Positions 52,281 to 62,895 of a stretch of 64,000 bases of DNA are shown one piece after another. How positions within the stretch are numbered: position 1 is the stretch's first letter; every line of letters begins with the position of its first letter. The position numbers and the translations under genes were made by a program. The DNA is from Spirosoma lacussanchae (GTDB lineage Bacteria > Bacteroidota > Bacteroidia > Cytophagales > Spirosomataceae): the NCBI RefSeq assembly GCF_005870035.1, contig NZ_SWJG01000001.1:124001-188000 (forward strand), read 5' to 3'. Under the pieces are notes generated by a model, which was given only the letters and a program-made list of their open reading frames with translations, had not been told where the DNA came from and made no database searches.

Positions 52281-53321
52281 ATGTATACCCGTATTATCCT
52301 GCCGTTGCTGTTTCGGTTCGATGCCGAAACGATTCACCATACCGTTACGTCATTCCTGAAGTTTGCGCTGGCTATTCCGGGTCTGTCGGCCTTGTGTAGA
52401 AAGCTATATGTGCTGGAAGACAAGCGCCTGGAGCGAACCGTATTTGGATTGACCTTTCCGAACCCGGTGGGGATGGCGGCTGGCTTCGACAAGAATGCCG
52501 AACTGGTCAGCGAGTTGAGCGATCTGGGGTTTGGTTTTGTCGAGATCGGCACCGTAACCCCGCGTCCGCAACCGGGAAATCCCCGTCCGCGCCTGTTCCG
52601 GCTCAAAGCCGATCGGGGCCTGATCAACCGAATGGGTTTTAACAACAAAGGAGCCGGGCCAGCGGCTGAGCGGCTGCGTCAGTTCTCGGCGAACCGGGGT
52701 GGCCGACGGGTCATCGTAGGCGGTAACATCGGTAAAAATAAAGATACGCCCAACGAGCAGGCATTGAACGATTACCTGCTGGGCTTTCGGGCTTTATTCG
52801 ATGCGGTCGACTACTTTGTCGTTAACGTGAGTTCACCCAATACGCCCGGGCTGCGCGATCTGCAGGAGCGTGAACCATTGACGAACCTGCTGACAGCCCT
52901 GCAAACCGAAAACCGGCAGCAACCGGCGCCCAAACCGATTCTGCTCAAAATTGCCCCCGACCTCACCGACGGACAACTGGATGATATCATCGCTATCGTA
53001 GCCGAAACCGGCATTGCGGGGGTTATCGCTACCAACACAACCATTGGCCGCGACAACCTCGTCACGGATGCCGCTCAGGTCGGGCAGATTGGGGCGGGGG
53101 GCGTCAGTGGACAACCGCTGCGGGAGCGCTCTACGGCCGTGATTCGGTATCTGCACGAGCGGTCGGGCGGCACCTTTCCAATCATTGGGGTTGGCGGGAT
53201 TGCTTCGGCCGACGATGCCCGCGAGAAACTAGACGCCGGTGCCAGCCTGGTACAGGTCTACACCAGTTTCATCTACGAAGGCCCAGCCCTGGCCAAGCGA
53301 ATCAATCGTGGCCTCCTGTAG
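52281..53321 (+). CDS. pyrD: Dihydroorotate dehydrogenase (quinone), class 2
   Basis: A 346-residue FMN enzyme of pyrimidine synthesis that reduces membrane quinone. The N-terminal amphipathic region ([19 protein letters not shown]) that binds quinone and the membrane is present, marking class 2. The catalytic Ser lies in [12 protein letters not shown], and the FMN-binding [11 protein letters not shown] and [13 protein letters not shown] blocks are intact. The start ATG 52281 is chosen because upstream in-frame sequence to 52089 overlaps cysM and is not conserved. Confidence 0.94.
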   Translation: MYTRIILPLLFRFDAETIHHTVTSFLKFALAIPGLSALCRKLYVLEDKRLERTVFGLTFPNPVGMAAGFDKNAELVSELSDLGFGFVEIGTVTPRPQPGNPRPRLFRLKADRGLINRMGFNNKGAGPAAERLRQFSANRGGRRVIVGGNIGKNKDTPNEQALNDYLLGFRALFDAVDYFVVNVSSPNTPGLRDLQEREPLTNLLTALQTENRQQPAPKPILLKIAPDLTDGQLDDIIAIVAETGIAGVIATNTTIGRDNLVTDAAQVGQIGAGGVSGQPLRERSTAVIRYLHERSGGTFPIIGVGGIASADDAREKLDAGASLVQVYTSFIYEGPALAKRINRGLL

Positions 53322-53493
53322 AGACCGGTCCGTCGCTACGGCAACCCTTTGCGTATTAACTCCCTTTTCATCGACTACCCCGCTACCTCGTTTCCGCAGC
53401 TTCTGATTGTCAATGGTTTTTGTGGTATTTAGGGTTGATGGATGTGTTGTTGTCTAGTTGCCAGGTAGTTATGTATAACCTGGCTGGCGCATA

Positions 53494-53520
53494 GGAGACG
53501 CGAGGGGTCGCGTCTCTACC
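53494..53520. repeat. Dispersed hairpin repeat, copy B
   Basis: GGAGACGCGA and TCGCGTCTCTACC form a 9-bp stem (GAGACGCGA with TCGCGTCTC) with a GGGG loop. It is the reverse-strand copy of the element at 17035-17066, sharing 24 identical bases. It lies in the pyrD-ftsK gap, which otherwise holds no gene. Confidence 0.85.
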
Positions 53521-53608
53521 GTAGACTCCTTTTTCACGCGCTAGTTCATAATTTTTCGTTAAAAAGGCGGAAATTTACCCCTGCCGACACAGCCTTACTA
53601 CCCAACGC

Positions 53609-56182
53609 ATGGCCCAACCGACCACGTCACCCCGTCAGAATACGCTTCGCCGATCTCCTGAGCCCCGTCCGGCCGGGCGCACTGGTGAATCGGGAAGCCG
53701 TCCCCGACCGAAATCGTCATTTAACTGGGGCCTTGCGCTGGACCGCTGGCTGACCGATCAACGTTCAACCCTGACCCTGGGTGTATTGTTGATGGGCCTG
53801 GCGGGTGGCCTGCTGTTTGCCTTTGTATCGTATCTGCTTCATGGTAACGCCGACCAGAGCGCTGTTGACTCCGCGCTGTCGCGACCCCTGGCTGAGTCGG
53901 GTAGCGAAACCCGGAACTGGCTCGGGCTGGTGGGCGCTTCGGTTGCTCACGCCTTCGTATTTCGCTGGTTTGGCGTAGGGGCGCTGGCTCTGCCCGTGAT
54001 CGTGTTTCTGTCGGGCTATAAACTGGTGTTTCGGCAGGAGCTGGTGCCGCTGAACCGGGCTACGATCGGTCTGCTCTTTGCCGCGGTCTGGACCAGCCTG
54101 ATCATCGGCTACGTGGTGCTGGTGACGGACTCGGCCGAAACGGCCAGTGTCTGGTGTGGGGGTATCGGGTACGAAGTCAACGTGGCTCTATACAGTCTGT
54201 TTGGCTGGGGCAACCTGGCTTTCATCGGGTTCATGCTGTTTTTCTTCGTCGTTTACTTTTTCGATGTCAGCAAGATCCGGCTGCCCGATTTCTCCCGGAA
54301 AACGACTACCCGTACGCGCCCGTACGCCGACGATACCCTGCAGACCTTTGAGGATACCGAAGTGGAGGAGGCTGAGGCCGAAGCCGACCTAGACGAGGAG
54401 GAAGAAGAACAACCACCGGTACCGGCTCCCGTGGCCAGCGCTCCTGTACCACCGGCTCCTGTAGCACCGGTATCCACGCCCAAACCCGTCAGTGAACCAC
54501 CGGCGGCTCCCGAAGTCATTGCCCAGTCGACCGGGGTGACGCTGACGATCAAAAACCGAGACGCCGTGGCCGATCAGGAGCCTGCCGACGAACTGGCCGC
54601 AACGCCTGCGCCAACGTATGAACCTGACCCCTTCGAAGAAGATGATCTGGTGGCGGTTCACGGCTTGTATGATCCAACGCTCGACCTGCCGCACTATCAG
54701 TACCCAACGCTCGACCTGCTGACCGAATACGCCAACAGCCGCAAAGCGTCGGTCTCGGACGATGAACTGACGGCCAATAAAGAACGCATCGAGACAACGT
54801 TGCGGAACTTTGGTATCGAAATTGACTCCATTCAGGCCTCGATCGGACCAACCGTCACTTTGTATGAGATCGTGCCGGCCAAAGGCGTACGAATTTCCAA
54901 GATCAAAAGCCTGGAAGACGACATCGCCCTCAGCCTCTCGGCGCTGGGTATCCGGATCATCGCCCCCATGCCGGGGATGGGTACTATTGGTATCGAGGTG
55001 CCGAACAAGAACCGGGAGATGGTGTCCATGCGCTCGGTGGTAATGAGCGACGTGTTTAGTAACAGCAAGTTCGATTTGCCGGTTGTGCTGGGTAAGACCA
55101 TCTCGAACGAAATTTACGTGGCCGACCTGGCAAAAATGCCGCACCTGCTCATGGCCGGGGCTACCGGTCAGGGTAAGTCGGTCGGGCTAAACGTACTGCT
55201 GACGTCGCTGATCTATAAAAAGCACCCGTCGCAGCTCAAGCTGGTACTGGTCGATCCCAAGAAGGTAGAGTTAACCCTGTTTAACAAGATCGAGCGCCAT
55301 TTCCTGGCCAAATTGCCCGACGCCGAAGAGTCGATCATTACCGATACCAAGAAGGTGGTCAACACGCTGAACTCATTGTGTATCGAGATGGACAATCGGT
55401 ATAACCTGCTCAAAGATGCTGGTTGCCGGAACCTGAAAGAATACAATGCCAAGTTTGTGAAACGGCGGCTGAACCCCGAAAAAGGGCATCGATTCCTGCC
55501 CTACATCGTGCTGATCGTCGACGAATTGGCCGATCTGATGATGACGGCCGGTAAAGAGGTAGAGCAGCCCATCGCGCGCCTGGCTCAGCTGGCCCGGGCT
55601 ATCGGTATCCACCTCGTCGTGGCAACACAGCGACCTTCGGTCAACGTAATTACGGGTCTGATCAAGGCTAACTTCCCGGCACGTCTGTCGTTCAAGGTGA
55701 CCTCGAAGATCGACTCGCGGACCATTCTCGATACGGGCGGAGCCGAACAGCTGGTGGGGATGGGCGATATGCTGCTGTCATCCAACTCCGATATTATCCG
55801 GTTGCAGTGCCCCTTCGTTGATACGAACGAGATTGAGGATATTTGTGAGTTTGTCGGCAATCAGCGTGGCTACGATGATGCGTATGCGTTGCCCGAGTTT
55901 GTCGGCGACGATGGCGGGCAGGGCGACGAAAAAGACGTAGACCTCGACAACCGGGACCCCATGTTTGATGAGGCCGCCCGGCTTATCGTTATCCACCAGC
56001 AGGGCAGCACATCGCTCATTCAGCGCAAACTCAAACTTGGCTATAACCGGGCCGGTCGGCTGGTTGATCAGCTGGAAGCCGCCCGTATTGTTGGCCCGTT
56101 TGAAGGGAGCAAAGCCCGTGATGTGCTCGTAACCGACCTGCAAACGCTGGAAGAGATGCTAAAACGCCTGAAAGGCGAGTAA
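53609..56182 (+). CDS. ftsK: DNA translocase FtsK
   Basis: An 857-residue septal DNA pump that clears and sorts chromosome ends during division. The N-terminus has about four membrane segments to residue 215. A Pro/Glu/Ala-rich linker covers about 230-330. The motor domain follows, with Walker A GATGQGKS (517-524), where many relatives have TGSGKS, and Walker B IVLIVDELADLMM. The C-terminal gamma winged helix (GSTSLIQRKLKLGYNRAGRLVDQLE) recognises polar DNA sequences. It is followed by lolA, a frequent pairing in Bacteroidota. Confidence 0.96.
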   Translation: MAQPTTSPRQNTLRRSPEPRPAGRTGESGSRPRPKSSFNWGLALDRWLTDQRSTLTLGVLLMGLAGGLLFAFVSYLLHGNADQSAVDSALSRPLAESGSETRNWLGLVGASVAHAFVFRWFGVGALALPVIVFLSGYKLVFRQELVPLNRATIGLLFAAVWTSLIIGYVVLVTDSAETASVWCGGIGYEVNVALYSLFGWGNLAFIGFMLFFFVVYFFDVSKIRLPDFSRKTTTRTRPYADDTLQTFEDTEVEEAEAEADLDEEEEEQPPVPAPVASAPVPPAPVAPVSTPKPVSEPPAAPEVIAQSTGVTLTIKNRDAVADQEPADELAATPAPTYEPDPFEEDDLVAVHGLYDPTLDLPHYQYPTLDLLTEYANSRKASVSDDELTANKERIETTLRNFGIEIDSIQASIGPTVTLYEIVPAKGVRISKIKSLEDDIALSLSALGIRIIAPMPGMGTIGIEVPNKNREMVSMRSVVMSDVFSNSKFDLPVVLGKTISNEIYVADLAKMPHLLMAGATGQGKSVGLNVLLTSLIYKKHPSQLKLVLVDPKKVELTLFNKIERHFLAKLPDAEESIITDTKKVVNTLNSLCIEMDNRYNLLKDAGCRNLKEYNAKFVKRRLNPEKGHRFLPYIVLIVDELADLMMTAGKEVEQPIARLAQLARAIGIHLVVATQRPSVNVITGLIKANFPARLSFKVTSKIDSRTILDTGGAEQLVGMGDMLLSSNSDIIRLQCPFVDTNEIEDICEFVGNQRGYDDAYALPEFVGDDGGQGDEKDVDLDNRDPMFDEAARLIVIHQQGSTSLIQRKLKLGYNRAGRLVDQLEAARIVGPFEGSKARDVLVTDLQTLEEMLKRLKGE

Positions 56183-56314
56183 GTACAGTTGGTAGTCGGT
56201 ACCGCAAAACCGTACCTGACCTACCGTTAAACGTTTGTCCATTTTTTTGATCTAATGCCTATAGAGGTGGCCCGGCATAGACTGCCGCCTGTATTTCTGA
56301 TTAATGTATACCCA

Positions 56315-56956
56315 ATGAGAAAACTAACATTCATATGGAGTCTGGTCGTGGTTCTTACCGTACCGGCCATGGCTCAGAAAGATAAGCGGGCGCAGACCAT
56401 TCTGGACGCGATGAGCAAAAAATACCAGGCTCTGAAATCATACCAGGCCAGTTTCACCTACGCCAGCGTGGGGGGCGGTGCCAAAGATTCGTACAAAGGC
56501 GATCTGACCGTTAAGAACGATAAGTTTCGGCTGGTGCTGGGCGGACAGGAGGTCTTTACCGACGGCAAGACGATGTCGACCTACGTGAAGGAAACGAACG
56601 AGGTAAACGTACAGGATTATGACGCCAGCGCCACCAGCGAACTGAACCCTACGCAGATTTATACGATCTACAAACGGGGTTTCGATTACCGGTTCCTGAA
56701 AGAGCAGAAGCAGGGCGGGCGTACGCTGGAAGTGATAGAACTGACCCCCAACCGGAAGAAAAGTCCGATCGCTACGGTGCAGATTTCGGTCGACAAAGCC
56801 GATAAGTCGGTGCGCAACTGGGAAATCATCAATAAAGACGGCAAGCGTACAACCTACTCCATTACGAAATTCACGCCCAACGTCAACGTGCCCGATAGCT
56901 ATTTCGTTTTCGACAAAGCTCGCCACCCCGGCGTTGAAGTTGTCGATCTTCGATAG
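56315..56956 (+). CDS. lolA: LolA-type outer-membrane lipoprotein carrier
   Basis: A 213-residue periplasmic protein that shuttles lipoproteins from the inner to the outer membrane. It has a signal peptide (TFIWSLVVVLTVPAMAQ) and a mature part with the LolA sheet: KKYQALKSYQASFTY, FRLVLGGQEVFTDGKTMSTYV, then LKEQKQGGRTLEVIELTP and the C-terminal TPNVNVPDSYFVFD. The start ATG 56315 is preferred over an upstream in-frame start at 56255, which would add a non-signal segment. It would serve the many lipoproteins encoded here. Confidence 0.92.
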   Translation: MRKLTFIWSLVVVLTVPAMAQKDKRAQTILDAMSKKYQALKSYQASFTYASVGGGAKDSYKGDLTVKNDKFRLVLGGQEVFTDGKTMSTYVKETNEVNVQDYDASATSELNPTQIYTIYKRGFDYRFLKEQKQGGRTLEVIELTPNRKKSPIATVQISVDKADKSVRNWEIINKDGKRTTYSITKFTPNVNVPDSYFVFDKARHPGVEVVDLR

Positions 56957-56974
56957 GCGCGTCACCTGAATAAC

Positions 56975-57040
56975 AGTCAGCCGGATGAGGCCGATGAACG
57001 TCGTCGTAGCACGCTCATCAGCCCCATCCGGCTGACTTTT
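56975..57040 (+). terminator. Terminator of ftsK-lolA
   Basis: AGTCAGCCGGATG (56975-56987) pairs perfectly with CATCCGGCTGACT (57025-57037), followed by TTTT. The loop is long, 37 bases. Confidence 0.75.
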
Positions 57041-57043
57041 CTA

Positions 57044-57691
57044 TTACACCTTACCGCCATAAGCCAGGTCGCCCGCGTCGCCGAGGCCGGGCACAATGTA
57101 GGCGTGCTCGTTCAGATAGTCGTCGATGGCACCCAGCCAGAGGTGACACTGGGGCAACTGACGCTGCACATGACGGACCCCCTCGGGACTGGCGATAGCA
57201 GCTGCAATGTGGGTCTGCGCCGGAATACCGTAGCGTAGAAGGGCATGGTATACTTTTTCGAGGGAACGGCCCGTGGCCAGCATCGGGTCGCACAGGATAA
57301 GGGTTTTTCCGCTCAGGTCGGGACTAACGATATAGTCCATCGCGATCTCGAAGGTATCTTCTTCGCCGGGCGTATAGCCCCGATAGGCGCCGGCAAATGC
57401 GTTTTCGGCCTGATCGAAATAGTTCGTAAATCCCTGGTGAAACGGTAAGCCCGCCCGTAAAATCGTGGCTAAAACCGGCTGTTGCCGGATTACCTGGGTG
57501 TTTGCCGTACCTAAGGGCGTCTGGACCGCTACGTTATGATACGATAGCGTTTTCGAGATTTCGTACGCCATCAGCTCGCCAAGCCGCTCCAGGTTCCGCC
57601 GAAACCGCAACCGGTCCTGCTGAATGGATACGTTACGAAGTTCGGCTATATACTGGTTAGCTAACGAGGGTTGCTGCGTAAAAACGAACAT
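57044..57691 (-). CDS. upp: Uracil phosphoribosyltransferase
   Basis: A 215-residue salvage enzyme making UMP from uracil and PRPP. The PRPP-binding motif is LILCDPMLATGRSL, and the uracil-side C-terminus ends IVPGLGDAGDLAYG, which is diagnostic for the family. The N-terminus (QPSLANQYIAELRN) is also typical. It is convergent with lolA and monocistronic. Together with pyrD, 5 kb away, it covers de novo and salvage pyrimidine supply, but they are not in one operon. Confidence 0.95.
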   Translation of the reverse strand: MFVFTQQPSLANQYIAELRNVSIQQDRLRFRRNLERLGELMAYEISKTLSYHNVAVQTPLGTANTQVIRQQPVLATILRAGLPFHQGFTNYFDQAENAFAGAYRGYTPGEEDTFEIAMDYIVSPDLSGKTLILCDPMLATGRSLEKVYHALLRYGIPAQTHIAAAIASPEGVRHVQRQLPQCHLWLGAIDDYLNEHAYIVPGLGDAGDLAYGGKV

Positions 57692-57825
57692 GGCGAAGGG
57701 GGTTCTTTTGGCGTAAATTAGCCGGATGCTTGTCGTATATCCAAGCCATTTGTTTAATTTGACCGTTCATACGGTCTGATGTGAACACGAGCGAGAGCCA
57801 GAACGACCGATAGCCGGTAACATGC

Positions 57826-59640
57826 ATGCGTAGTATCGTTTACGTTTTCTTTTTTTTATTCATTTCTGTTTCGGTTTGGGCACAAAGTCCGTTTGTACCA
57901 CTCAACACAGATTATTATCATCTGATTGATCGACTGGAGATTCGTCAGAACCGATGGGCCGAAGGATTTCACAGTTCCGTAAAGCCGTATAACCGGCATA
58001 GTATCATCCGCCTGACGGACAGTCTGGCTGCTCACCCCACCCGCGAACTGTCAGATACCGACTATTTCAACTACGATTACCTGCGCGATGACAGCTGGGA
58101 ACTGGCGGGTTCCCCAACCGATTCGCTGAACCCCGACCCGTTTACGCGTCATCTGTTACCGCCCGCCGGACCGGGCGACAGCCGTAAACCGTTCCTGAAA
58201 AATTTTTATCGCAAAAAAGCTGATTTCTACAGCCTGCAAACGCCCGATTTCGATCTGCATGTCAATCCGGTTTTCAATCTGGGGCTGGGGCTGGAGAATG
58301 TCAACTATCGGTATGCCGAAGAAGCCGGACAACCCGGCGGTCGCCAGGAATTATTTGTCAATACCCGCGGCCTGGAAGTGCGCGGAACGATTGGCAAGAA
58401 GTTAGGTTTCTACACGTATTTTTCGGACAACCAGGTTATTTTTCCGGAGTATATCCAACGCTACGGCGACCGGTACAGCCGCGACAACGGCATAGAGGGG
58501 TCGGCTCCGGGCGAAAGTTTCATCAAACGGTTTGGGCAGAACGGAGTCGATTATCTGTCGGCCAGGGGGTACATTACCTTCGATGCGCTCAAAATCATCA
58601 ACATACAGTTTGGGCACGACCGCAATTTTTTTGGCAACGGGTTTCGCTCGCTGTTCCTGTCGGACAACAGCCCGCCGGCACTTTTTGCCAAGTTCTCGAC
58701 CCGCTTTGGCCGCCGGATTCAGTATACCAACCTGTTCTCGCATCTGCTGAACACCCAGGCCCCCCTGCCGCAGGGTGATCGGCTGATTCCGCCCAAGTTT
58801 GCCACCATGCACCACCTGAGCGTCAATATCAATGACCATATCAACGTAGGTGTTTTTGAGGCCACGGTATTCAGCCGCGACCGGATCGATCTGAATTACT
58901 TGAACCCTATTATTCTGTACCGGTATGTGGAATCGGGGCAGGGGAGTGCTGATAATGCACTGCTGGGTATCGACTTCAAAGCCAATTTTCTGTCGCATTA
59001 CCTGGTCTACGGCCAGCTGATGCTCGACGAGTTTCGGATCAACGCACTCCGGGCTGGCAATGGCGACTGGACCAATAAATTTGCCTTTCAGCTGGGCGCC
59101 AAATACATCGACGCTTTTGGGGTACCCAACCTCGACCTGCAGGCAGAGCTGAATCTGGCCAGACCATATACCTACTCGCACGAAGCCTCGCCGAGGGTAA
59201 GTGCCGGGCAGACCAACTACGCCCACTTTAGCCAGCCGCTGGCTCATCCGCTGGGTGCTAACTTCATCGAGCAGTTGTTCATTGCCCGGTATCAGCGCAA
59301 ACGGCTGTCGGTTAACGGTATTTTCGGGCTGATGACCTTCGGAACCGATCCGCCGGATGTTGAGCCTGATGGGAGACCGAGCCGCAACTACGGGGGTAAT
59401 ATCCTGCTTGACTATACAGACCGGGTCAGTGAAGACGGAAACTTTATCGGGCAGGGACGCAAGACCATCGTTACCTACGCCGATCTGCGGGCTTCGTATA
59501 TGGTTCGGCACAATGTCTTTCTGGATGCCCGTTTCCTGTATCGCTATCAGGACAGCCAGTACCGCCCTTACAGCTATACCAGCCAGGTAGCGAGCCTGGC
59601 CCTCCGCTGGAATCTGCCGTATCGGAACTGGGTCTTTTAA
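57826..59640 (+). CDS. Outer-membrane beta-barrel protein (Wzi/RemB-like)
   Basis: A 604-residue exported protein with a signal peptide ending near VWAQ. The opening [19 protein letters not shown] and the long series of alternating aromatic strands match the capsule-assembly Wzi superfamily. The segment [23 protein letters not shown] is characteristic of the RemB-like members found in gliding Bacteroidota. The final strand ends in Phe, as expected for Bam substrates. It may bind or organise surface polysaccharide, or take part in motility; neither is proven. The gmhA gene follows in the same direction. Confidence 0.82.
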   Translation: MRSIVYVFFFLFISVSVWAQSPFVPLNTDYYHLIDRLEIRQNRWAEGFHSSVKPYNRHSIIRLTDSLAAHPTRELSDTDYFNYDYLRDDSWELAGSPTDSLNPDPFTRHLLPPAGPGDSRKPFLKNFYRKKADFYSLQTPDFDLHVNPVFNLGLGLENVNYRYAEEAGQPGGRQELFVNTRGLEVRGTIGKKLGFYTYFSDNQVIFPEYIQRYGDRYSRDNGIEGSAPGESFIKRFGQNGVDYLSARGYITFDALKIINIQFGHDRNFFGNGFRSLFLSDNSPPALFAKFSTRFGRRIQYTNLFSHLLNTQAPLPQGDRLIPPKFATMHHLSVNINDHINVGVFEATVFSRDRIDLNYLNPIILYRYVESGQGSADNALLGIDFKANFLSHYLVYGQLMLDEFRINALRAGNGDWTNKFAFQLGAKYIDAFGVPNLDLQAELNLARPYTYSHEASPRVSAGQTNYAHFSQPLAHPLGANFIEQLFIARYQRKRLSVNGIFGLMTFGTDPPDVEPDGRPSRNYGGNILLDYTDRVSEDGNFIGQGRKTIVTYADLRASYMVRHNVFLDARFLYRYQDSQYRPYSYTSQVASLALRWNLPYRNWVF

Positions 59641-59741
59641 GAAGTTTTCGGTATTCTGTTTCCTGCTTCCGCGAAGAGTGCTCAACTTTGGGGTCACTTA
59701 CTACCCCAGTTATACTGGAAACAGAACCTGTACACTGTACC

Positions 59742-60314
59742 ATGCTTGACCTGATTCGCCAGGAACTGACCGAAGCCCAGTCAGTCTTAGATACCTTTTT
59801 AGCTAACCCTGATCATTTGTTGGCTATTGAGCAGGCTGCCCGGCTCATGGGCGATGCCCTGAAAAACGGACGAAAAATTATTTCGTGCGGCAATGGCGGT
59901 TCCCACTGCGACGCCATGCACTTTGCCGAAGAACTGTCGGGCCGCTACCGCGATGACCGCCGGTCACTGGCTGCCATTGCCATTTCTGACGTGAGCCACC
60001 TCTCCTGCGTCAGTAACGATTACGGATACGAGTACGTGTTCTCGCGCTTCATCGAAGGGCTGGGCAACGAGGGCGATGTATTGCTGGGCATCAGCACCAG
60101 CGGCAACTCAGCTAACGTGATCCGGGCCGTAGCAGCCGCCCGCCAGAAAGGCATGAAGGTTGTGTTGCTGAGCGGTAAAGACGGCGGTAAACTGGCCGGA
60201 CAGGCCGATGTCGAGATTCGGGTACCTCATTTTGGCTATGCCGACCGGATTCAGGAAATTCACATCAAGGTAATTCACCTGTTCATCCTGCTCATCGAGA
60301 AACAGGTCGTCTAA
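59742..60314 (+). CDS. gmhA: D-sedoheptulose 7-phosphate isomerase
   Basis: A 190-residue SIS-domain enzyme that converts sedoheptulose 7-phosphate to D-glycero-D-manno-heptose 7-phosphate, the first step to LPS-core or surface heptose. The [20 protein letters not shown] block holds the active-site Ser and the zinc ligands His and Glu. [10 protein letters not shown] binds phosphate, and the C-terminal [10 protein letters not shown] carries further ligands. The length matches E. coli GmhA. No other heptose gene is next to it. The stop overlaps that of the convergent DUF5916 gene by two bases. Confidence 0.92.
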   Translation: MLDLIRQELTEAQSVLDTFLANPDHLLAIEQAARLMGDALKNGRKIISCGNGGSHCDAMHFAEELSGRYRDDRRSLAAIAISDVSHLSCVSNDYGYEYVFSRFIEGLGNEGDVLLGISTSGNSANVIRAVAAARQKGMKVVLLSGKDGGKLAGQADVEIRVPHFGYADRIQEIHIKVIHLFILLIEKQVV

Positions 60315-62656
60315 AACTGTTTCAGGTACGAGATTTTACCGATCAGATGCCGTTCCTGCTGCCGGGCTATAAGCCCGTCGGCCGACGCTACCGAACCGGC
60401 GTAAACTCCGCGGTTGTACACTAGGTACAGGAACGACAAGGGCTGAAACTCCCACGCCAGTCGAACATTCCAGACGTTTCGGTCGGTAAACGTGTTGCGC
60501 TGGAAAAAGCTGATCAGTTGCAGGCGGGGGTTTACGGCCAGCCGGTTCTGGATGCTGTAGAGCGCAATGGTACCGGTATAGCCGCCCACGTTCCGAAACT
60601 CGTTTAGCTCGCTGCTCAGGGTAAAGGCTGCGTGCGGAACAGGGGCCAGAATCAGCGACGCCCGGCCGTAGCTAAGCCGGCCGTCATAGTAACGCCCGGT
60701 TTCGGCGGTCAGGTTATACGACACCCGCCGGGACGGATCGCTGCCGAACAGAACCGAATACCGTACATAGCGGTACTTACCCGATGCGATAGCGAGACCG
60801 AGCGGACGGAAATCGCCATCGTCGAGACGCTGGAACGTAGGGTTTACGAACAGGCCGAAGTTGCCCGCGTTCTGAAAGGTGAACCAGATTGGGTTCAGGT
60901 TCCACTGCGCTTCCTGCAGGTAGCCCGTAGAGGCTTTGTGATACAGCTCGGCAAACGCGCCCGGCTCGAAGTTGCGTACCCATTTCGGCAGCCAGCTGGC
61001 CCGGTTGACCAGAAATCCGCCAAACGAATTCGAGATCACATCGGAGCGGGAAACAAAGCCCATGGCCGGGTTGAAATTCCGCGTCACAACGGTCTGCGTC
61101 AGCCAGCCAACTACTTGGTTAGACCGGTAAAAAAACTGGCTGTAGCCCGCCATACCCGTCCCATCGCCTTCAGTCAGCGACGATTCGGACGACTGGGTTC
61201 CAATCAGCATCGCACTGTAGTTGAGTGACTGGCCGAGCCGGAAGAAGCCATCAATCGCTATTGTACCATCCTGTCGGCTGTCGGTCGTGTCGGTGGCGTG
61301 GGTGTTTTTCCCCGTGATCAAAACGCCAATCCGGTTCTGTTTCCCCACGTTTTCGACATACCTGCCTACCAGAAAATCCGTAGCGGGGCTGCCCGTGATG
61401 CCGCGCTGTCGAATGAGCATGCCGCCGTAGTTACGCTCCAGCGATCGGTATACCAACCGCGCACCCGCATCGATGGGTACGGGGGCGCTGGTGCCGTCGG
61501 GCAGGGTCGCCAGGCCGATGCGACGGCTGAAAAACGGCTGAATACCCATGCTGCCTCCCTCCCCCAAGCCGTTGACCGCCGAAAGACCGGCCCCGAACAG
61601 ACTCGCATTTTCCAGAAAAAAGGCCCGCCGTTCGGGAAACAGCACCGAAAAGCGGGTCAGGTTGTTGACCTGCCGGTCTACGTCGGCCTGGGCGAAGTCG
61701 GTATTAAACGTCAGGTCGAGAACGGTGCTGGTGTTGATGGCCCATTTTATGTCGCCCCCCAGTTTCAGGCGGGTGGTTCGGTTGTTACTGGTTTCGGAGC
61801 CGTTATAGGCATCGTCGGAGAGGAGTACGTACGGCTGAACCCGAACGTTGGGGCGGGGTGGGGGTGGTTTGAGACCGGTTACCTGCCCGGCATATTCCAT
61901 GCGCAGGCCCGATGGGAACGCCCGCGGAAACGCCGACCAGGCCGACAGTTCGTTCGTGGCGCGTCGGTTTCTGAAGAAGTTGATGCCCCAGGTCTGGGTC
62001 GAATCCGTTGATTGCGGATACCGGAGTGTTTGCCAGGGTATCTGCAATTCAGCCACCCAACCCGAGTCGGTTCGAGTGGTGCGTACCTTCCAGAGGCCGT
62101 CCCAGTCGGTGTCGTATAAGACATCATCAAAACTAAGCAGGTCGCGCTGGGTCCCGTAGGCGTTGGTCATGAGCGCCATCGCGTTCCGGCGGTCGTTGAA
62201 CCCGTCGAAGGTGATGCCAAAAAAGTCGTGGGCTCTGGACTGAAAATCTCGCTGAAAGTTGGGCGTTCGTAACGATCGCCGACCAGCGGTATCCCGGTTA
62301 ACAGCGGCTATGTACAGATACTGGCGGTTGAACAGCACCCGAACTTCGGTATCGAAGGTGGCGGCCCGGCCCTGCTGCGGGTCTACCTGAACAAACCGGC
62401 GGAGGGGGTGCGCCCGCTGCCAGTCAGCCTCATCAAGTCGCCCGTCAATCCGTAATCGGCTGCCGACCTCGACGGCCTGTACGCTGCGACGGCGCGTAGG
62501 TGGGGCAAAAATAACGGCCTGTCCACCCCGATTGTTGGCATGGGCCTCTTCCCGAACGGTATCCGACTGAGCCGTATTGGCTATATCCGGATTCGTTTGG
62601 GCAAGGGTATAAAAAGGTAAAAGGAGAAGGGTATAGCGCCGTAACGAAAGAACCAT
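60311..62656 (-). CDS. DUF5916 outer-membrane protein with N-terminal CBM9-like domain
   Basis: A 781-residue exported protein with a short signal ([11 protein letters not shown]). The N-terminal third resembles a carbohydrate-binding family 9-type domain: the phrases [35 protein letters not shown] and [19 protein letters not shown] are typical. The rest is a beta-barrel with many aromatic strands and the [19 protein letters not shown] block of DUF5916. Function is unknown; a role in binding or transporting glycans at the outer membrane is a reasonable guess. Confidence 0.9.
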   Translation of the reverse strand: MVLSLRRYTLLLLPFYTLAQTNPDIANTAQSDTVREEAHANNRGGQAVIFAPPTRRRSVQAVEVGSRLRIDGRLDEADWQRAHPLRRFVQVDPQQGRAATFDTEVRVLFNRQYLYIAAVNRDTAGRRSLRTPNFQRDFQSRAHDFFGITFDGFNDRRNAMALMTNAYGTQRDLLSFDDVLYDTDWDGLWKVRTTRTDSGWVAELQIPWQTLRYPQSTDSTQTWGINFFRNRRATNELSAWSAFPRAFPSGLRMEYAGQVTGLKPPPPRPNVRVQPYVLLSDDAYNGSETSNNRTTRLKLGGDIKWAINTSTVLDLTFNTDFAQADVDRQVNNLTRFSVLFPERRAFFLENASLFGAGLSAVNGLGEGGSMGIQPFFSRRIGLATLPDGTSAPVPIDAGARLVYRSLERNYGGMLIRQRGITGSPATDFLVGRYVENVGKQNRIGVLITGKNTHATDTTDSRQDGTIAIDGFFRLGQSLNYSAMLIGTQSSESSLTEGDGTGMAGYSQFFYRSNQVVGWLTQTVVTRNFNPAMGFVSRSDVISNSFGGFLVNRASWLPKWVRNFEPGAFAELYHKASTGYLQEAQWNLNPIWFTFQNAGNFGLFVNPTFQRLDDGDFRPLGLAIASGKYRYVRYSVLFGSDPSRRVSYNLTAETGRYYDGRLSYGRASLILAPVPHAAFTLSSELNEFRNVGGYTGTIALYSIQNRLAVNPRLQLISFFQRNTFTDRNVWNVRLAWEFQPLSFLYLVYNRGVYAGSVASADGLIARQQERHLIGKISYLKQF

Positions 62657-62895
62657 AAACGCAGATTAAGCAGGCGCCAAACATAAGATCCTGCGGCCAG
62701 GCGTAGGTCAATTTTTCGCCGAACGGTTGCCTGATTGGATGAAAAGCAGGGCCACCTGGCGGATGTCGGCGTTCGGTTTGCTGCTATAGGATGTATCAGG
62801 AAAACGGCACTCGCTGGCTAGTCGGCAAAGGCTATAATCGACCGTGTTTAGAACGCTATATCGTTTATCGTTGCGCTGGCAGGTATGTGTCTGGT

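Noticed and set aside
58402..59697. Minus-strand open frame of 431 codons
   Set aside because: It is antisense to the Wzi/RemB-like gene and has no recognisable protein features.
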